A DNA stretch of 64,000 bases. Origin: CAVSJA01 sp963728145 (GTDB taxonomy: Bacteria; Bacteroidota; Bacteroidia; Chitinophagales; Chitinophagaceae). The notes under the pieces were generated by a model, which saw only the letters and a program-made list of their open reading frames with translations, did no database searches and had not been told where the DNA came from. This document shows positions 18,738 through 27,641 of the stretch, one piece after another; within the stretch, counting starts at the first letter, position 1; every line of letters begins with the position of its first letter. Where the stretch lies: contig CAVSJA010000007.1 of the NCBI GenBank assembly GCA_963728145.1, positions 1-64,000 on the forward strand, given 5' to 3'. The translations under genes and the position numbers were made by a program.

Positions 18738-20252
18738 TTAAAACGTCGTCCAAAGAATTCTTATACTCCAAACGATTACCATTGCTCCAACAAGAATAAA
18801 TGAGATCTTCTTCGGGAATTTTCCTGCAAGCTTCGCTGCAAAGGGTGCCGCGATCAAGCCACCAATAACCAGCGCAACGATAACCTGCCAGTGGCTCACT
18901 CCGATCAAAGTGAAAAAGGTGAACGCGCTTGCGAGGGTAACGAAGAATTCAGTCAGGCTAACGGAACCGATCACGTACTTAGGGCTTCTACCTTTCTCGA
19001 TCAGCGTGGTGGTAACGATCGGACCCCATCCTCCACCGCCAAATGAATCCAGGAATCCACCAATTCCGGCCAACCATCCATAGCGTTTAAATTTCTTTTG
19101 AACCTTGGAATTCCGGAACGCTGTGATCAGGATCTTCGCTCCAAGGAACATAGTATAAATGGCCATCAGCGGGCGGATATATTGATAGTGTGTTTCTCCG
19201 AATTGCGTAAGCAATATTGCCCCGAGTATTGCACCGATAATACCGGGAATCAAGAGTGCTTTGAAGAGTTTCTTATTAACGTTTCCAAACTTATAATGGC
19301 TATAACCCGATGCACCGGTAGTAAACATTTCAGCAGTATGAATGCTTCCGCTGATAGCCGCGGGGCTAACATTAGCCGATAAAAGAATTGCCGCACTGGT
19401 TACTCCATAGCCCATGCTTAATGCGCCATCCACCATTTGGGCAAGGAAGCCGGCCAGGACCATCCAGCCAAAATTCTTATCGAGAGATTTGTAGAGATCA
19501 ACGGTTGCGGTGCCTATTGCCGATAGTGGCAGATAGGAAAAAATAAAATGGCCGATAAGCATCAATGCAAAACCGATCAACGAATAAGTTGCGATCTTTC
19601 TCCAGCGTTTTTCTTTGTCCAGACTATCCTTATTAACCAGGGCGCTGGTGATTGCATTCAATTTTTTTACTTTATACTCGAAATTTCCATTCAGTTTATT
19701 TCTAACCTTATTCAAATTTTCTATCAATTGGTCCAATTCACCCGGCAAAGCATCTTGCAGAACTTCTTTGATGCGTTTGGCGGTTGTAGGAGACTTTCCA
19801 TTTGTAGATATGGCGATTTTGAGATTTCCTTTTTGTACAATACTTCCGAGGTAGAAATCGCACAGATCTGGCGTGTCGGCTACATTTAGCAGTACACCTT
19901 TATCTTTTGCGAGTGTTTGAATGGTTTCATGTAATCCCGGATCATCGGTAGCGAGGATCACCAGGTCCCTTTCATCCAGATCAGCTTCTTCGAATCTGCG
20001 TTTATGAATTTCAACGGATGGATGTTTGAACGCAAGCTGTTTTACTTCTTCTCTTACTTCAGGGGCAACAATTGTTACTCTTGCATTGGGAGAATTGGAA
20101 ATCAACGCATGTAATTTCTCAAATCCAACATTACCTGCACCAACAAGCAGGGTATTCAATTGATCCAGTTTCAGAAAAACGGGAAACAATTGATTCTTCT
20201 TTGCTTCTTCCGCCAACAATTCCTTTTCCTTCCTGGTTTTTTCACTGATCAT
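18738..20252 (-). CDS. Precorrin-2 dehydrogenase/ferrochelatase domain fused to a TSUP (TauE/SafE) permease
   Basis: The N-terminal 200 residues form a siroheme-synthase domain: FPVFLKLDQLNTLLVGAGNV begins the NAD-binding fold, followed by VTIVAPEV, ILATDD, NVADTPDLCDFYLGSIVQKG and ISTNGKSPTTAKRIKE. From about residue 225 there are eight or so membrane segments with the TSUP motifs GFLAQMVDGALSMGYGV and GIGGFLDSFGGGGWGPIVTT. One protein thus oxidises precorrin-2 (and may insert iron) to make siroheme and also moves a sulfur oxyanion such as sulfate or sulfite. Start at Met 20252 is preferred because it lies 10 bp after the hemB stop. An upstream Met would overlap hemB by 71 bp. Confidence 0.88.
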   Translation of the reverse strand: MISEKTRKEKELLAEEAKKNQLFPVFLKLDQLNTLLVGAGNVGFEKLHALISNSPNARVTIVAPEVREEVKQLAFKHPSVEIHKRRFEEADLDERDLVILATDDPGLHETIQTLAKDKGVLLNVADTPDLCDFYLGSIVQKGNLKIAISTNGKSPTTAKRIKEVLQDALPGELDQLIENLNKVRNKLNGNFEYKVKKLNAITSALVNKDSLDKEKRWRKIATYSLIGFALMLIGHFIFSYLPLSAIGTATVDLYKSLDKNFGWMVLAGFLAQMVDGALSMGYGVTSAAILLSANVSPAAISGSIHTAEMFTTGASGYSHYKFGNVNKKLFKALLIPGIIGAILGAILLTQFGETHYQYIRPLMAIYTMFLGAKILITAFRNSKVQKKFKRYGWLAGIGGFLDSFGGGGWGPIVTTTLIEKGRSPKYVIGSVSLTEFFVTLASAFTFFTLIGVSHWQVIVALVIGGLIAAPFAAKLAGKFPKKISFILVGAMVIVWSIRILWTTF

Positions 20253-20262
20253 TTGTATTGTT

Positions 20263-21258
20263 TTAAGCGTTTGCTTCCTCAATCCATTTTCTTGAAAATC
20301 TTGATGCGTATGAGATAATGATCTCAGCTCCACTTCGATTTAATGCGGCCCATGTTTCAAGGTGGGCTGCATCTCTTTCTAACAAACCCTGGCGCGCAAG
20401 CGTTTCGATTGCTGCATATTCGCCACTCACATGATAAGCTGCGATTGGCTTAAGCGTGAGCTCTTTCAATTTTGCGATGACATCTGTATACAGTCCGGCC
20501 GGCTTCACCATTAATATGTCTGCACCTTCTTTTTCATCTCTCAATGCAGTTGCAATTGCATCTTTTGAATTAAATGGAGAAAGCTGGTAAGATTTTCTGT
20601 TCCTCAATGTTGTTCCTTTAGGCGCGGAATGACAAGCATCCCTGAAAGGACCATACCATTGTGAACTAAACTTAGCCGCATAACTCATGATGCTCACTTC
20701 TTCTTTTCCCAGCGCATCGAGTATTTGACGAATTGCATTGATCCGTCCATCCATCATATCACTGGGTGCAATGCAATTGGCGCCCGCATCTGCGAGAAGC
20801 GCTGCATACTTTGTCAATACCTCCACTGTTTTATTATTGCTCAATTTTGTTTGCTCTTCGTTGAGAATCCCGCAGTGCCCATGTGTGGTATAACTGCAGA
20901 GGCATAAATCCGATGCAATCCAGATATCTGTACCAAACCTTTGGCGAATTTCTTTTATCACTGATGTGGCAAATGAGAAATCAAAATCCTTTTCTTTCCT
21001 TGTAGCAGGAACAGGGAATAAGAGGAACTTATTTATTCCTCTATTGATATCTTCTTCAATCGTATATAAGATTGAATCGGAATTGTCCACGTCAACTCCA
21101 GGCAGACCAACCACCGTTCTTGGACCTGCAATCCCTTCTTCTACAAATAATGGTTGAATAAATGCCTTGTGAGATAGTCTCACCGAAGCTGTCAACTCAC
21201 GTATATGTGTATCCGTCCTCAGGCGACGCCTGGTGAGGGGATAGAAATTTTCCTCCAT
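20263..21258 (-). CDS. hemB: Delta-aminolevulinic acid dehydratase (porphobilinogen synthase)
   Basis: HemB condenses two 5-aminolevulinates to porphobilinogen. The 331 residues contain the zinc-binding Cys cluster DLCLCSYTTHGHCGI, the first active-site Lys in MSYAAKFSSQWYGPFRDA, and the Schiff-base Lys in ILMVKPAG. The start MEENFYPLTRRRLR is typical. It overlaps the end of hemCD by about 40 bp, which suggests coupled translation. Confidence 0.95.
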   Translation of the reverse strand: MEENFYPLTRRRLRTDTHIRELTASVRLSHKAFIQPLFVEEGIAGPRTVVGLPGVDVDNSDSILYTIEEDINRGINKFLLFPVPATRKEKDFDFSFATSVIKEIRQRFGTDIWIASDLCLCSYTTHGHCGILNEEQTKLSNNKTVEVLTKYAALLADAGANCIAPSDMMDGRINAIRQILDALGKEEVSIMSYAAKFSSQWYGPFRDACHSAPKGTTLRNRKSYQLSPFNSKDAIATALRDEKEGADILMVKPAGLYTDVIAKLKELTLKPIAAYHVSGEYAAIETLARQGLLERDAAHLETWAALNRSGAEIIISYASRFSRKWIEEANA

Positions 21259-22739
21259 TGTTGAAATGCTTGAATATTTGGAAATACAACCGGATCAACA
21301 CCATCCTTTCTCAGGAGTTCCGCGGTTTCACCGGAAGAACATAATTGAATCACGTCTTTCTTCAATATCGTTTTGTATTGCTGGTATTGCTGAAAACTGG
21401 TCCAGAAAATAAGATCGGCCTGTTGCACCAGGACAGAAAGGCTTGCTTTTGCTTTTTCCTTGAGTGAATAGCTAATCCTTGTCTTCCATCCTTTTTCCTC
21501 CCAATTGGTCGAAGCTTGTTCATGGGTAAGTATCCGGACATTGTGCTTTTTAATATTTAATAGCGGCATCGACCAAACTGTTTCCAATGATTCCAATCCA
21601 AATGCATCGGCGCAGCCTTCAACCCAAAGCCCTTCCTTCGCTAATTCAAGCCAGGTGCGGGTTCCAGCGGCCCAGATCCTTTTTAGCTCAAGTGAACGGA
21701 TCAGCTTTTCATTGTTCAATCCTTTATAATTCGCGATATAAGCCACAGGTTCTTTGATGGGTTCAACCGAAGAACGTACTGTATAATCAAAGAAGCTGCC
21801 CATATAATCCGTACTGCTGAATATCTTTTTATTGTCTACCACAAGTCTCGGAAGACCCCACCAGTCATTAAAGGATTCACCTTTTGAATTCTCGCCTGCT
21901 GCATAAAGGCAGGGTTTATTGCCAGCACTTATTGTGGTAACACCAAATCGTTGCAGGCAACCGCTGCCATATTGCATTGCCCTGTTTTTCTCCTGCACAC
22001 AATCTTCCATCAATTGGCGATCGTTTATTTGCTTAAGAACATTCAATGCTTTTTGATTTGAGCGATGTGCTTCCGCTACAATTGCGCCCTGGCAGGGTGC
22101 GGGAACACATTCAATCAAGGGGAGGATCATTAGTTTCTTATCCTTCAAAAGTTCCTCAATTCCTGAAGAATCGCTTTCACTTTTTAGCAAGCGGTTCAAG
22201 CCTGCTGTTGCGAGGATTATTCCATCATATTCACCCGAGTCAAGTTTTCTCAATCTCGTATCAACATTTCCACGTATACTTTTTGTTTCAATGCTAAACT
22301 TTCCCAATTGTGGCAATGCTTTTTGAAGAAAGCCAATCGCCATTTGTTCCCTTCTTGGTGAACAGGTTCCAATAATTACTGTTTCGCCTTTTCTGATCTT
22401 CTCCTGCACCTGCTTATTAAAAATGGCCACATCCCGGGTATCATCTCTTTCAACGACGGCGAATTGATTGTTGCCAAAGAAATGTTCCGAGCTCATATCC
22501 TTTAGTGAATGCACGGCTATATCGGCTTCATTTTTTGCAAGCGCTTCGAAAATATCCTGCGTGAAGAAATCCGATCCTTCAAGCGTATGCAGCGGGATAT
22601 CCTCGAATGCATCGCCCCGGCTACTACGTGCAATGATTTGCACGATAGCATCGGGAAATGCTTCCTCGATCTTCTTTTTAACCCGTTCAATCTGCAATAA
22701 CGAAAGCCGGGAATTCCTTCCTATCAGCCGAATGACCAT
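21219..22739 (-). CDS. hemCD: Fused hydroxymethylbilane synthase / uroporphyrinogen-III synthase
   Basis: One 506-residue protein carries two consecutive heme-pathway steps. Residues 1 to about 300 are HemC: LIGRNSRLSLLQIERV, DIAVHSLKDM, GTCSPRREQM, RGNVDTRLRKL, CVPAPCQGAI and the dipyrromethane-cofactor Cys261 in YGSGCLQRFGV. The remainder (about 330-506) is a HemD-like region: WAAGTRTWLEL, VRILTHEQASTNW, DLIFWTSFQQY, CSSGETAELLRKDGV. The C-terminal half is weakly conserved, as HemD usually is, so that part is called mostly from position and length. It overlaps hemA by about 50 bp and hemB by about 40 bp. Confidence 0.88.
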   Translation of the reverse strand: MVIRLIGRNSRLSLLQIERVKKKIEEAFPDAIVQIIARSSRGDAFEDIPLHTLEGSDFFTQDIFEALAKNEADIAVHSLKDMSSEHFFGNNQFAVVERDDTRDVAIFNKQVQEKIRKGETVIIGTCSPRREQMAIGFLQKALPQLGKFSIETKSIRGNVDTRLRKLDSGEYDGIILATAGLNRLLKSESDSSGIEELLKDKKLMILPLIECVPAPCQGAIVAEAHRSNQKALNVLKQINDRQLMEDCVQEKNRAMQYGSGCLQRFGVTTISAGNKPCLYAAGENSKGESFNDWWGLPRLVVDNKKIFSSTDYMGSFFDYTVRSSVEPIKEPVAYIANYKGLNNEKLIRSLELKRIWAAGTRTWLELAKEGLWVEGCADAFGLESLETVWSMPLLNIKKHNVRILTHEQASTNWEEKGWKTRISYSLKEKAKASLSVLVQQADLIFWTSFQQYQQYKTILKKDVIQLCSSGETAELLRKDGVDPVVFPNIQAFQQWRKISIPSPGVA

Positions 22740-23928
22740 ATACTATTTTTTTAAGACTGTATACCAGATGATGAATATGTTTTGGTTGATGTTTCGCAGT
22801 GGTGATCACACGAAGGCATTCAGCTCCTTCAGGCACCGTGGGAGAGTTGATCGGTTGCAGATAAACTCCCTGCTTCTGTAAAAGTTGATTAGCAATACTG
22901 CGGCAGCGATCCGCGCCTTTTACAGGGATACGGGTGATATGGGACGAATTAGCCGTGTATTCCACTCCATTTTCATTTAAGCAATCGCGTAAGAGCTTTA
23001 CTCTTTCATGAAATTCATCACGCCATTCTTTGTTCTGCTTAATTAATTGAATACTCTTATTCGCCGCGCTGCAAACAGCGGGTGGGAGGGATGTAGTAAA
23101 AATAAATCCACTTCCGTAGGAGCGAATAAAATCAACAATAGTGGAAGACGCAGCGATATAGCCTCCGAATACGCCAATTGCTTTGGACAATGTGCCATTG
23201 AGTATATCGATCTCATCCTGCAATCCTTCCTGTTCAAATATTCCGGCGCCATTCTCACCATAAAGACCCACCGCATGAACTTCGTCAACATAGGTAAGCG
23301 TATTAAACTCCTTTGCAAGGCTGATAATTTCCTTTACAGGTGCTATTGTGCCTTCGATCGAATAAACCGATTCGAATACAAGCAATTTTGGTTTGTCAGC
23401 AGGAAGAAGTTTCAGGATCTCTCTCAAATGGAGAATATCATTATGCCTGAAGATCTTCTTTTCATTTCCCGCCGCACGCATACCCTCGATAAGTGAGGCA
23501 TGATTTCTTTCATCTGAAATGAAAATCAAACCAGGAATATGTTTTCCCAAGGTTTGAAGCGTGGTAACATTTGCCTGGTAAGCTCCATTAAATAATAAAG
23601 CGCTTTCTTTCTTGTGCCAGTTGGCCAACGTTGATTCCAGTTCTTTATGATGGACCGTTGTGCCGGAAATATTTCTTGTTCCGCTACTGCCTGATCCACT
23701 TCTATGTGTCGTGAACGAAAGCTTGGAAATAATTTCTTCATGGGTGCTCATGCACAAATAATCATTGCTGCACCAGTTAATCGCAGAACGCTGTACTCCT
23801 TCTTCATTCTTATAGTAGAATTGAGGAAAGTGTTGAGCGCTTTTATTCACTTCAAGAAAATACCGGTAGGCACCCGTTTGCTTGAGCAAGTCCAGTTTTT
23901 CTTTCAATATGTTTTGATAATCGATCAT
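22687..23928 (-). CDS. hemA: 5-aminolevulinate synthase (Shemin pathway)
   Basis: This alpha-oxoamine synthase makes 5-aminolevulinate from glycine and succinyl-CoA. The 413 residues follow ALAS closely: NWCSNDYLCM, GSGSSGTRNISGTTVHHKEL, FISDERNHASLIEGMR, YVDEVHAVGLYGENGAGIFE, the PLP Lys249 in NGTLSKAIGVFGGYIA, IRSYGSGFIFTTSLPP and NSPTVPEGAECLRV. These features (SGTRNISG, DEVHAVGLYG, FIFTTSLPP) point to ALAS and not to the paralogous BioF or Kbl. Most Bacteroidota make ALA from glutamyl-tRNA, so an ALAS gene inside a sulfur operon is notable. It directly precedes hemCD and hemB. Confidence 0.9.
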   Translation of the reverse strand: MIDYQNILKEKLDLLKQTGAYRYFLEVNKSAQHFPQFYYKNEEGVQRSAINWCSNDYLCMSTHEEIISKLSFTTHRSGSGSSGTRNISGTTVHHKELESTLANWHKKESALLFNGAYQANVTTLQTLGKHIPGLIFISDERNHASLIEGMRAAGNEKKIFRHNDILHLREILKLLPADKPKLLVFESVYSIEGTIAPVKEIISLAKEFNTLTYVDEVHAVGLYGENGAGIFEQEGLQDEIDILNGTLSKAIGVFGGYIAASSTIVDFIRSYGSGFIFTTSLPPAVCSAANKSIQLIKQNKEWRDEFHERVKLLRDCLNENGVEYTANSSHITRIPVKGADRCRSIANQLLQKQGVYLQPINSPTVPEGAECLRVITTAKHQPKHIHHLVYSLKKIVYGHSADRKEFPAFVIAD

Positions 23929-23968
23929 CTTATTTTTATTTATTCCATGATTCTAATTCTCGCAATCC

Positions 23969-24010
23969 TATCAACCTTATCAACCCTATCAACCCCGTCA
24001 ACCCCACCAA
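23969..24010. repeat. 9-bp tandem repeat (TCAACCTTA type) between cysI and hemA
   Basis: Five units of the form ATCAACCYT or TCAACCCNR occur in the 218-bp gap between the end of cysI and the start of hemA. Similar 9-mers occur at 43398-43460 and, in the other orientation, at 49660-49722. I see no separate promoter match in the gap. Confidence 0.7.
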
Positions 24011-24146
24011 CCCTAACCGCGGGGCGGAGAAAAAAAAGTATCCCTAAAATTCTTCGCGTCAATTGTGGTTCGTCGTAAGCAATTCCATCCTGATAACAAT
24101 CCAATAGGGATCCCCCTTACTTCCTCCGCACTCCCCGCCTCCGCGG

Positions 24147-25826
24147 TTAATTGCCCTGTTTTAACAGCGCCCTGTTTGCATAATCTCCAAATGTTTCCCC
24201 ATTGCTTTTGTTATTTGAATAATTGTCAAACAGCCTATCCAATTCAGTTAATATTCCTTCTTCGTTTAAGTTCTCCTTATATTTTGTATTTAATCTTTCT
24301 CCTAAACGGTCACCTCCGATATGAAGGTTGTAAAGCCCATATGCAGTACCAATCAATCCAATTTCGGCTATATAAGGTCTGCCACAACCATTGGGACATC
24401 CGGTCATTCTCAAGCTAATATCATCCTGAAACAATCCGTGCTTTTCCAGTATCGGTTCTATTTTTGTGATCAATGAAGGCAGGTACCGTTGCGCTTCTGC
24501 CAGTGCCAAAGGACAGGTGTTGAATGCCACACAGGCAATAGCGCTTTTTCGTATCTCGCTTGCCTTTTCATTGTGTACAATGATTCCAAATTCATTTAGG
24601 ATGGATTCGATTTCTTTTTTGTCTTTTTCCAGGATATCAGAAAGGATAAGGTTTTGATTAGCTGTAAATCGAAAATTGGCTTTTCCAGTTTTAGCGACTT
24701 CGAATAATGCCGTCTTCAATGGAGTTCCGGCATCATCGAGTACTCGTCCGTTTTCTATGAATAAGGTGAAGTACCATTTGCCTTCATGATTTTGTTGCCA
24801 GCCGTAAGCATCCTTCCTCTCGGAGAATTTGTATTCCCTTGCAGGTTCTAACGCAAAGCCACAGCGTTTTTCGAGTTCTGATTTGAATGCTTCAATACCC
24901 ATTCTATCGATAGTATATTTCAAACGCGCAAGTTTTCTATCACTGCGGTTTCCATAATCCCGTTGAATAGTGATGATTTCGTAAACGGCTTTTAATGTTT
25001 TTTCTCCGGGAGGAATAAAACCTAGTAAGGTTGCGAGCCTTGCATAAGTGTTCGGATTGCCATGAGTGGTGCTTAATCCTCCACCTGCGGCAATATTGAA
25101 TCCTTTTAATTCATTGTTTTCTACAATTGCAATTAGACCGATATCATTCCCAAAAACATCAATATCATTGTTTGGCGGTATGGCAATGCCGATCTTGAAT
25201 TTTCTTGGCAGGTAACGATCCTGGTAGAGATCATCTTTTTCTTTCTGTTTTTCGACTAAGGGCTCTTCATCCAGCCAGATCTCGTAATAAGCCCTGGTTT
25301 TTGGCAAAGCCATCTGGCTAATCGTTTCTGCATACTTGAAAATCTCTTCGTGAATAGCGGAAAAAGCCGGATGCGCACTTACGATAACATTTCGATTCAC
25401 ATCGCCGCAAGCAGCAATTGAATCAAGCTTTAATGTATCAAATGCTTTTATCGTTGGCTTGACTGCTGATTTATATATTCCATGCAGTTGGATCGTCTGT
25501 CTTGTGGTTATCTTGATCACACCCGTCGAATGTTCACCAGCTATATGATGCAATCCGATCCATTGATCGGGTTTTAGAAATCCCCCGGGTAAACGAAGAC
25601 GGATCATATAGGAATACAACCATTCCAGTTTCTTAGCCGACCTTTCTTCTCTTCTATCGCGGTCATCCTGCTGATACAATCCATGAAACTTGATCAGGGA
25701 TTGATCATCCTCTTGCAAAGCTCCTGTGATCGGTTCTTTCAAACTTTCCTTCAGCGTGCCGCGCAAAGCATCGCTGGACTGCTTGATCCGTTCGATGGGA
25801 GAGAGATTATTTTTGGCTGTGCTCAT
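24147..25826 (-). CDS. cysI: Assimilatory sulfite reductase hemoprotein subunit
   Basis: CysI reduces sulfite to sulfide with six electrons at a siroheme coupled to a 4Fe-4S cluster. The 559 residues include the first Cys pair in ACVAFNTCPLALAEAQRYLP (about residue 437), the second in MTGCPNGCGRPYIAEIGLIG (about 477), the arginine-rich substrate motif RLPGGFLKPDQW, and TRQTIQLHG. It lies 77 bp after cysJ, with a heptamer array in the gap. It is the consumer of the siroheme made by the neighbouring genes. Confidence 0.96.
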   Translation of the reverse strand: MSTAKNNLSPIERIKQSSDALRGTLKESLKEPITGALQEDDQSLIKFHGLYQQDDRDRREERSAKKLEWLYSYMIRLRLPGGFLKPDQWIGLHHIAGEHSTGVIKITTRQTIQLHGIYKSAVKPTIKAFDTLKLDSIAACGDVNRNVIVSAHPAFSAIHEEIFKYAETISQMALPKTRAYYEIWLDEEPLVEKQKEKDDLYQDRYLPRKFKIGIAIPPNNDIDVFGNDIGLIAIVENNELKGFNIAAGGGLSTTHGNPNTYARLATLLGFIPPGEKTLKAVYEIITIQRDYGNRSDRKLARLKYTIDRMGIEAFKSELEKRCGFALEPAREYKFSERKDAYGWQQNHEGKWYFTLFIENGRVLDDAGTPLKTALFEVAKTGKANFRFTANQNLILSDILEKDKKEIESILNEFGIIVHNEKASEIRKSAIACVAFNTCPLALAEAQRYLPSLITKIEPILEKHGLFQDDISLRMTGCPNGCGRPYIAEIGLIGTAYGLYNLHIGGDRLGERLNTKYKENLNEEGILTELDRLFDNYSNNKSNGETFGDYANRALLKQGN

Positions 25827-25843
25827 ATTTTGAAATTCGGCTT

Positions 25844-25912
25844 CGAGCTATGAGCCTTGAGCCATGAGCTTTCGCTCGAAGCTCGTAGCTCAAGGCTTAT
25901 AGCTCAATAAAC
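25844..25912. repeat. Inverted array of GAGCTAT heptamers between cysJ and cysI
   Basis: GAGCTAT GAGCCTT (then GAGCCAT, GAGCTTT) faces AGCTCGT AGCTCAA (then GGCTTAT, AGCTC). An 18-bp arm, GAGCTATGAGCCTTGAGC, pairs with its counterpart with one mismatch. The whole cysJ-cysI gap is this array. It may set RNA processing or relative expression of the two subunits. Confidence 0.8.
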
Positions 25913-27631
25913 GTCCTTTTGATACCTACCTTCATTCTTTAGCCCGTCTAAATATATTTTTGCCTGCTCCGATGATTTATTTCCTTGCTCCTCAAATATC
26001 TTCAATAGAGTCTTTTCAACATCGACACTCATCGGATCTTTTGTTCCGCTTATATAGACATGGCCTCCTGAATCTATCCATTTGTACAATTCATAGGCAT
26101 TTTCCAGCATACGGTGTTGTACATAGATCTTTTCCTGCTGATCCCTGGAAAACGCTAGACTGATTTTGGACAAGACGCCAGTTTGCGAATACTGTTGCAT
26201 TTCGGTCTGGTATAGAAAATCGGTACGGAAATGTTGTTCTCCGAAGAAAAACCAGTTTTTTCCTTGAGCACCGGTAGCATCTCTTTCGGCAAGGAACGCC
26301 CGAAAAGGCGCAATGCCAGTGCCCGGGCCGATCATGATAATATCTTTATCTGAAGCAGGCAGTTTGAATGCCCTATTCTTATGAATATAAAATGTGATGG
26401 CTGTACCTACAGGCAATTCTCCCAGGAACTCACTGCACAATCCAAATCTTTGCTCATCTTCTACACGAAATGAATTTCGACTCACCGTTAAATGCAATTC
26501 GTTGCTATGCACAGCAGGCGCAGATGAAATAGAGTAGAGGCGTGGCGCAATTGGAGAAAGGTTTTCGATAAATTCTTCTACCTGCGCTGCTTCCTTTGCC
26601 GGATAAATTCTTAATAGATCAACAAGATCCATACGAGTATCAGGAATATCCTGTTGAGTTATCGTTGCGTATTTTTTAATTGTAGAAGTTAAGAGGAAGC
26701 AGATATTGAGATTGTTTGTCAACAGCTCTTCAATACTGCCTTCATGCTTAGCAGTTTTGATTGTCTTTTTGGGATCAATGCCCGAAATTGAAATGATCCT
26801 GTCAATAATAATTTTTTTATTGAGCGGTATTACTGCTAAAGCATCTCCTGGTTCATATTCGACAGTCTCATCTGTAGCAATTTCAATATGGTAAGTGTTT
26901 TTTAGCGATCCTTTATCGTTTAAATCGATATTCGTGATAATGGTTCCATCATAAAATTTCTTTCCGGCTTTTTTTGCAAAAGTTCCATTTTGAGATGGAG
27001 TAGTAGCTATAGTTTTATTGCCTTTTTCAAGTTCAGACAAAACCAGGTTGAACCAGTTGGCCGCATCTTCATCATAATCGACGTCGCATTTTTGAATGGG
27101 AACAATTGTAGTTCCTCCGAATTGCTTCAATTTTATATCGATGTCTTCGCCTGTTTTGCAGAATAGGGGATAGGCGGTATCTCCAAGTGCAAGTACACTG
27201 TATTTTAGTTTTGGTAAGGAAAGCTCATTCTGATGCAGGTGATCATAAAATTTCTTTGCAGCATCTGGTGGATCGCCTTCGCCATGCGTACTAACAACGA
27301 TGAACAAGTATTCTTCCTTTGAAAGATCAGTCAGGCGGTATTGATCCATTGCCGTGAGCTTTGCATGGATGCCTTTCTTCCTGGCCTCAGTTACAAAGGC
27401 TGTGGCAAGGCGTTTGGAATTACCGGTTTCTGTTCCGTAAACCAGACTGATAGTCCTGACTGCGGTAACTGTAGCCGATCCATTTACAGCTCCAGTTGCC
27501 AAACCCGCTTCAGCATGCCCGTTACCATTGGCAACAAGACCATTCAAATACCCATTGATCCAAAGGAGCTCCTCCTTGGATGCGCTTTTGATCAGGTCTT
27601 GCAATATTTTCAATCTAGCTTCCGCCAGCAT
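25904..27631 (-). CDS. cysJ: Sulfite reductase flavoprotein subunit (NADPH)
   Basis: CysJ passes electrons from NADPH through FAD and FMN to CysI. The 575 residues have a flavodoxin domain (SLVYGTETGNSKRLATAF, VVSTHGEGDPPDAAKKFYDH, LALGDTAYPLFCKTGEDID; about 60-205), an FAD-binding part (EYEPGDALAVIPLNK; PRLYSISSAP) and an NADPH-binding part (IMIGPGTGIAPFRAFL, FFGEQHFRTDFLY, HVYISGTKDPM). It ends in the typical aromatic tail QKDVY. It lies 10 bp after cobA. Confidence 0.95.
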   Translation of the reverse strand: MLAEARLKILQDLIKSASKEELLWINGYLNGLVANGNGHAEAGLATGAVNGSATVTAVRTISLVYGTETGNSKRLATAFVTEARKKGIHAKLTAMDQYRLTDLSKEEYLFIVVSTHGEGDPPDAAKKFYDHLHQNELSLPKLKYSVLALGDTAYPLFCKTGEDIDIKLKQFGGTTIVPIQKCDVDYDEDAANWFNLVLSELEKGNKTIATTPSQNGTFAKKAGKKFYDGTIITNIDLNDKGSLKNTYHIEIATDETVEYEPGDALAVIPLNKKIIIDRIISISGIDPKKTIKTAKHEGSIEELLTNNLNICFLLTSTIKKYATITQQDIPDTRMDLVDLLRIYPAKEAAQVEEFIENLSPIAPRLYSISSAPAVHSNELHLTVSRNSFRVEDEQRFGLCSEFLGELPVGTAITFYIHKNRAFKLPASDKDIIMIGPGTGIAPFRAFLAERDATGAQGKNWFFFGEQHFRTDFLYQTEMQQYSQTGVLSKISLAFSRDQQEKIYVQHRMLENAYELYKWIDSGGHVYISGTKDPMSVDVEKTLLKIFEEQGNKSSEQAKIYLDGLKNEGRYQKDVY

Positions 27632-27641
27632 CTTTAGGAAT

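Noticed and set aside
22687..23928. Calling this gene bioF or kbl
   Set aside because: The ALAS-specific motifs and the adjacent hemCD and hemB genes favour 5-aminolevulinate synthase.
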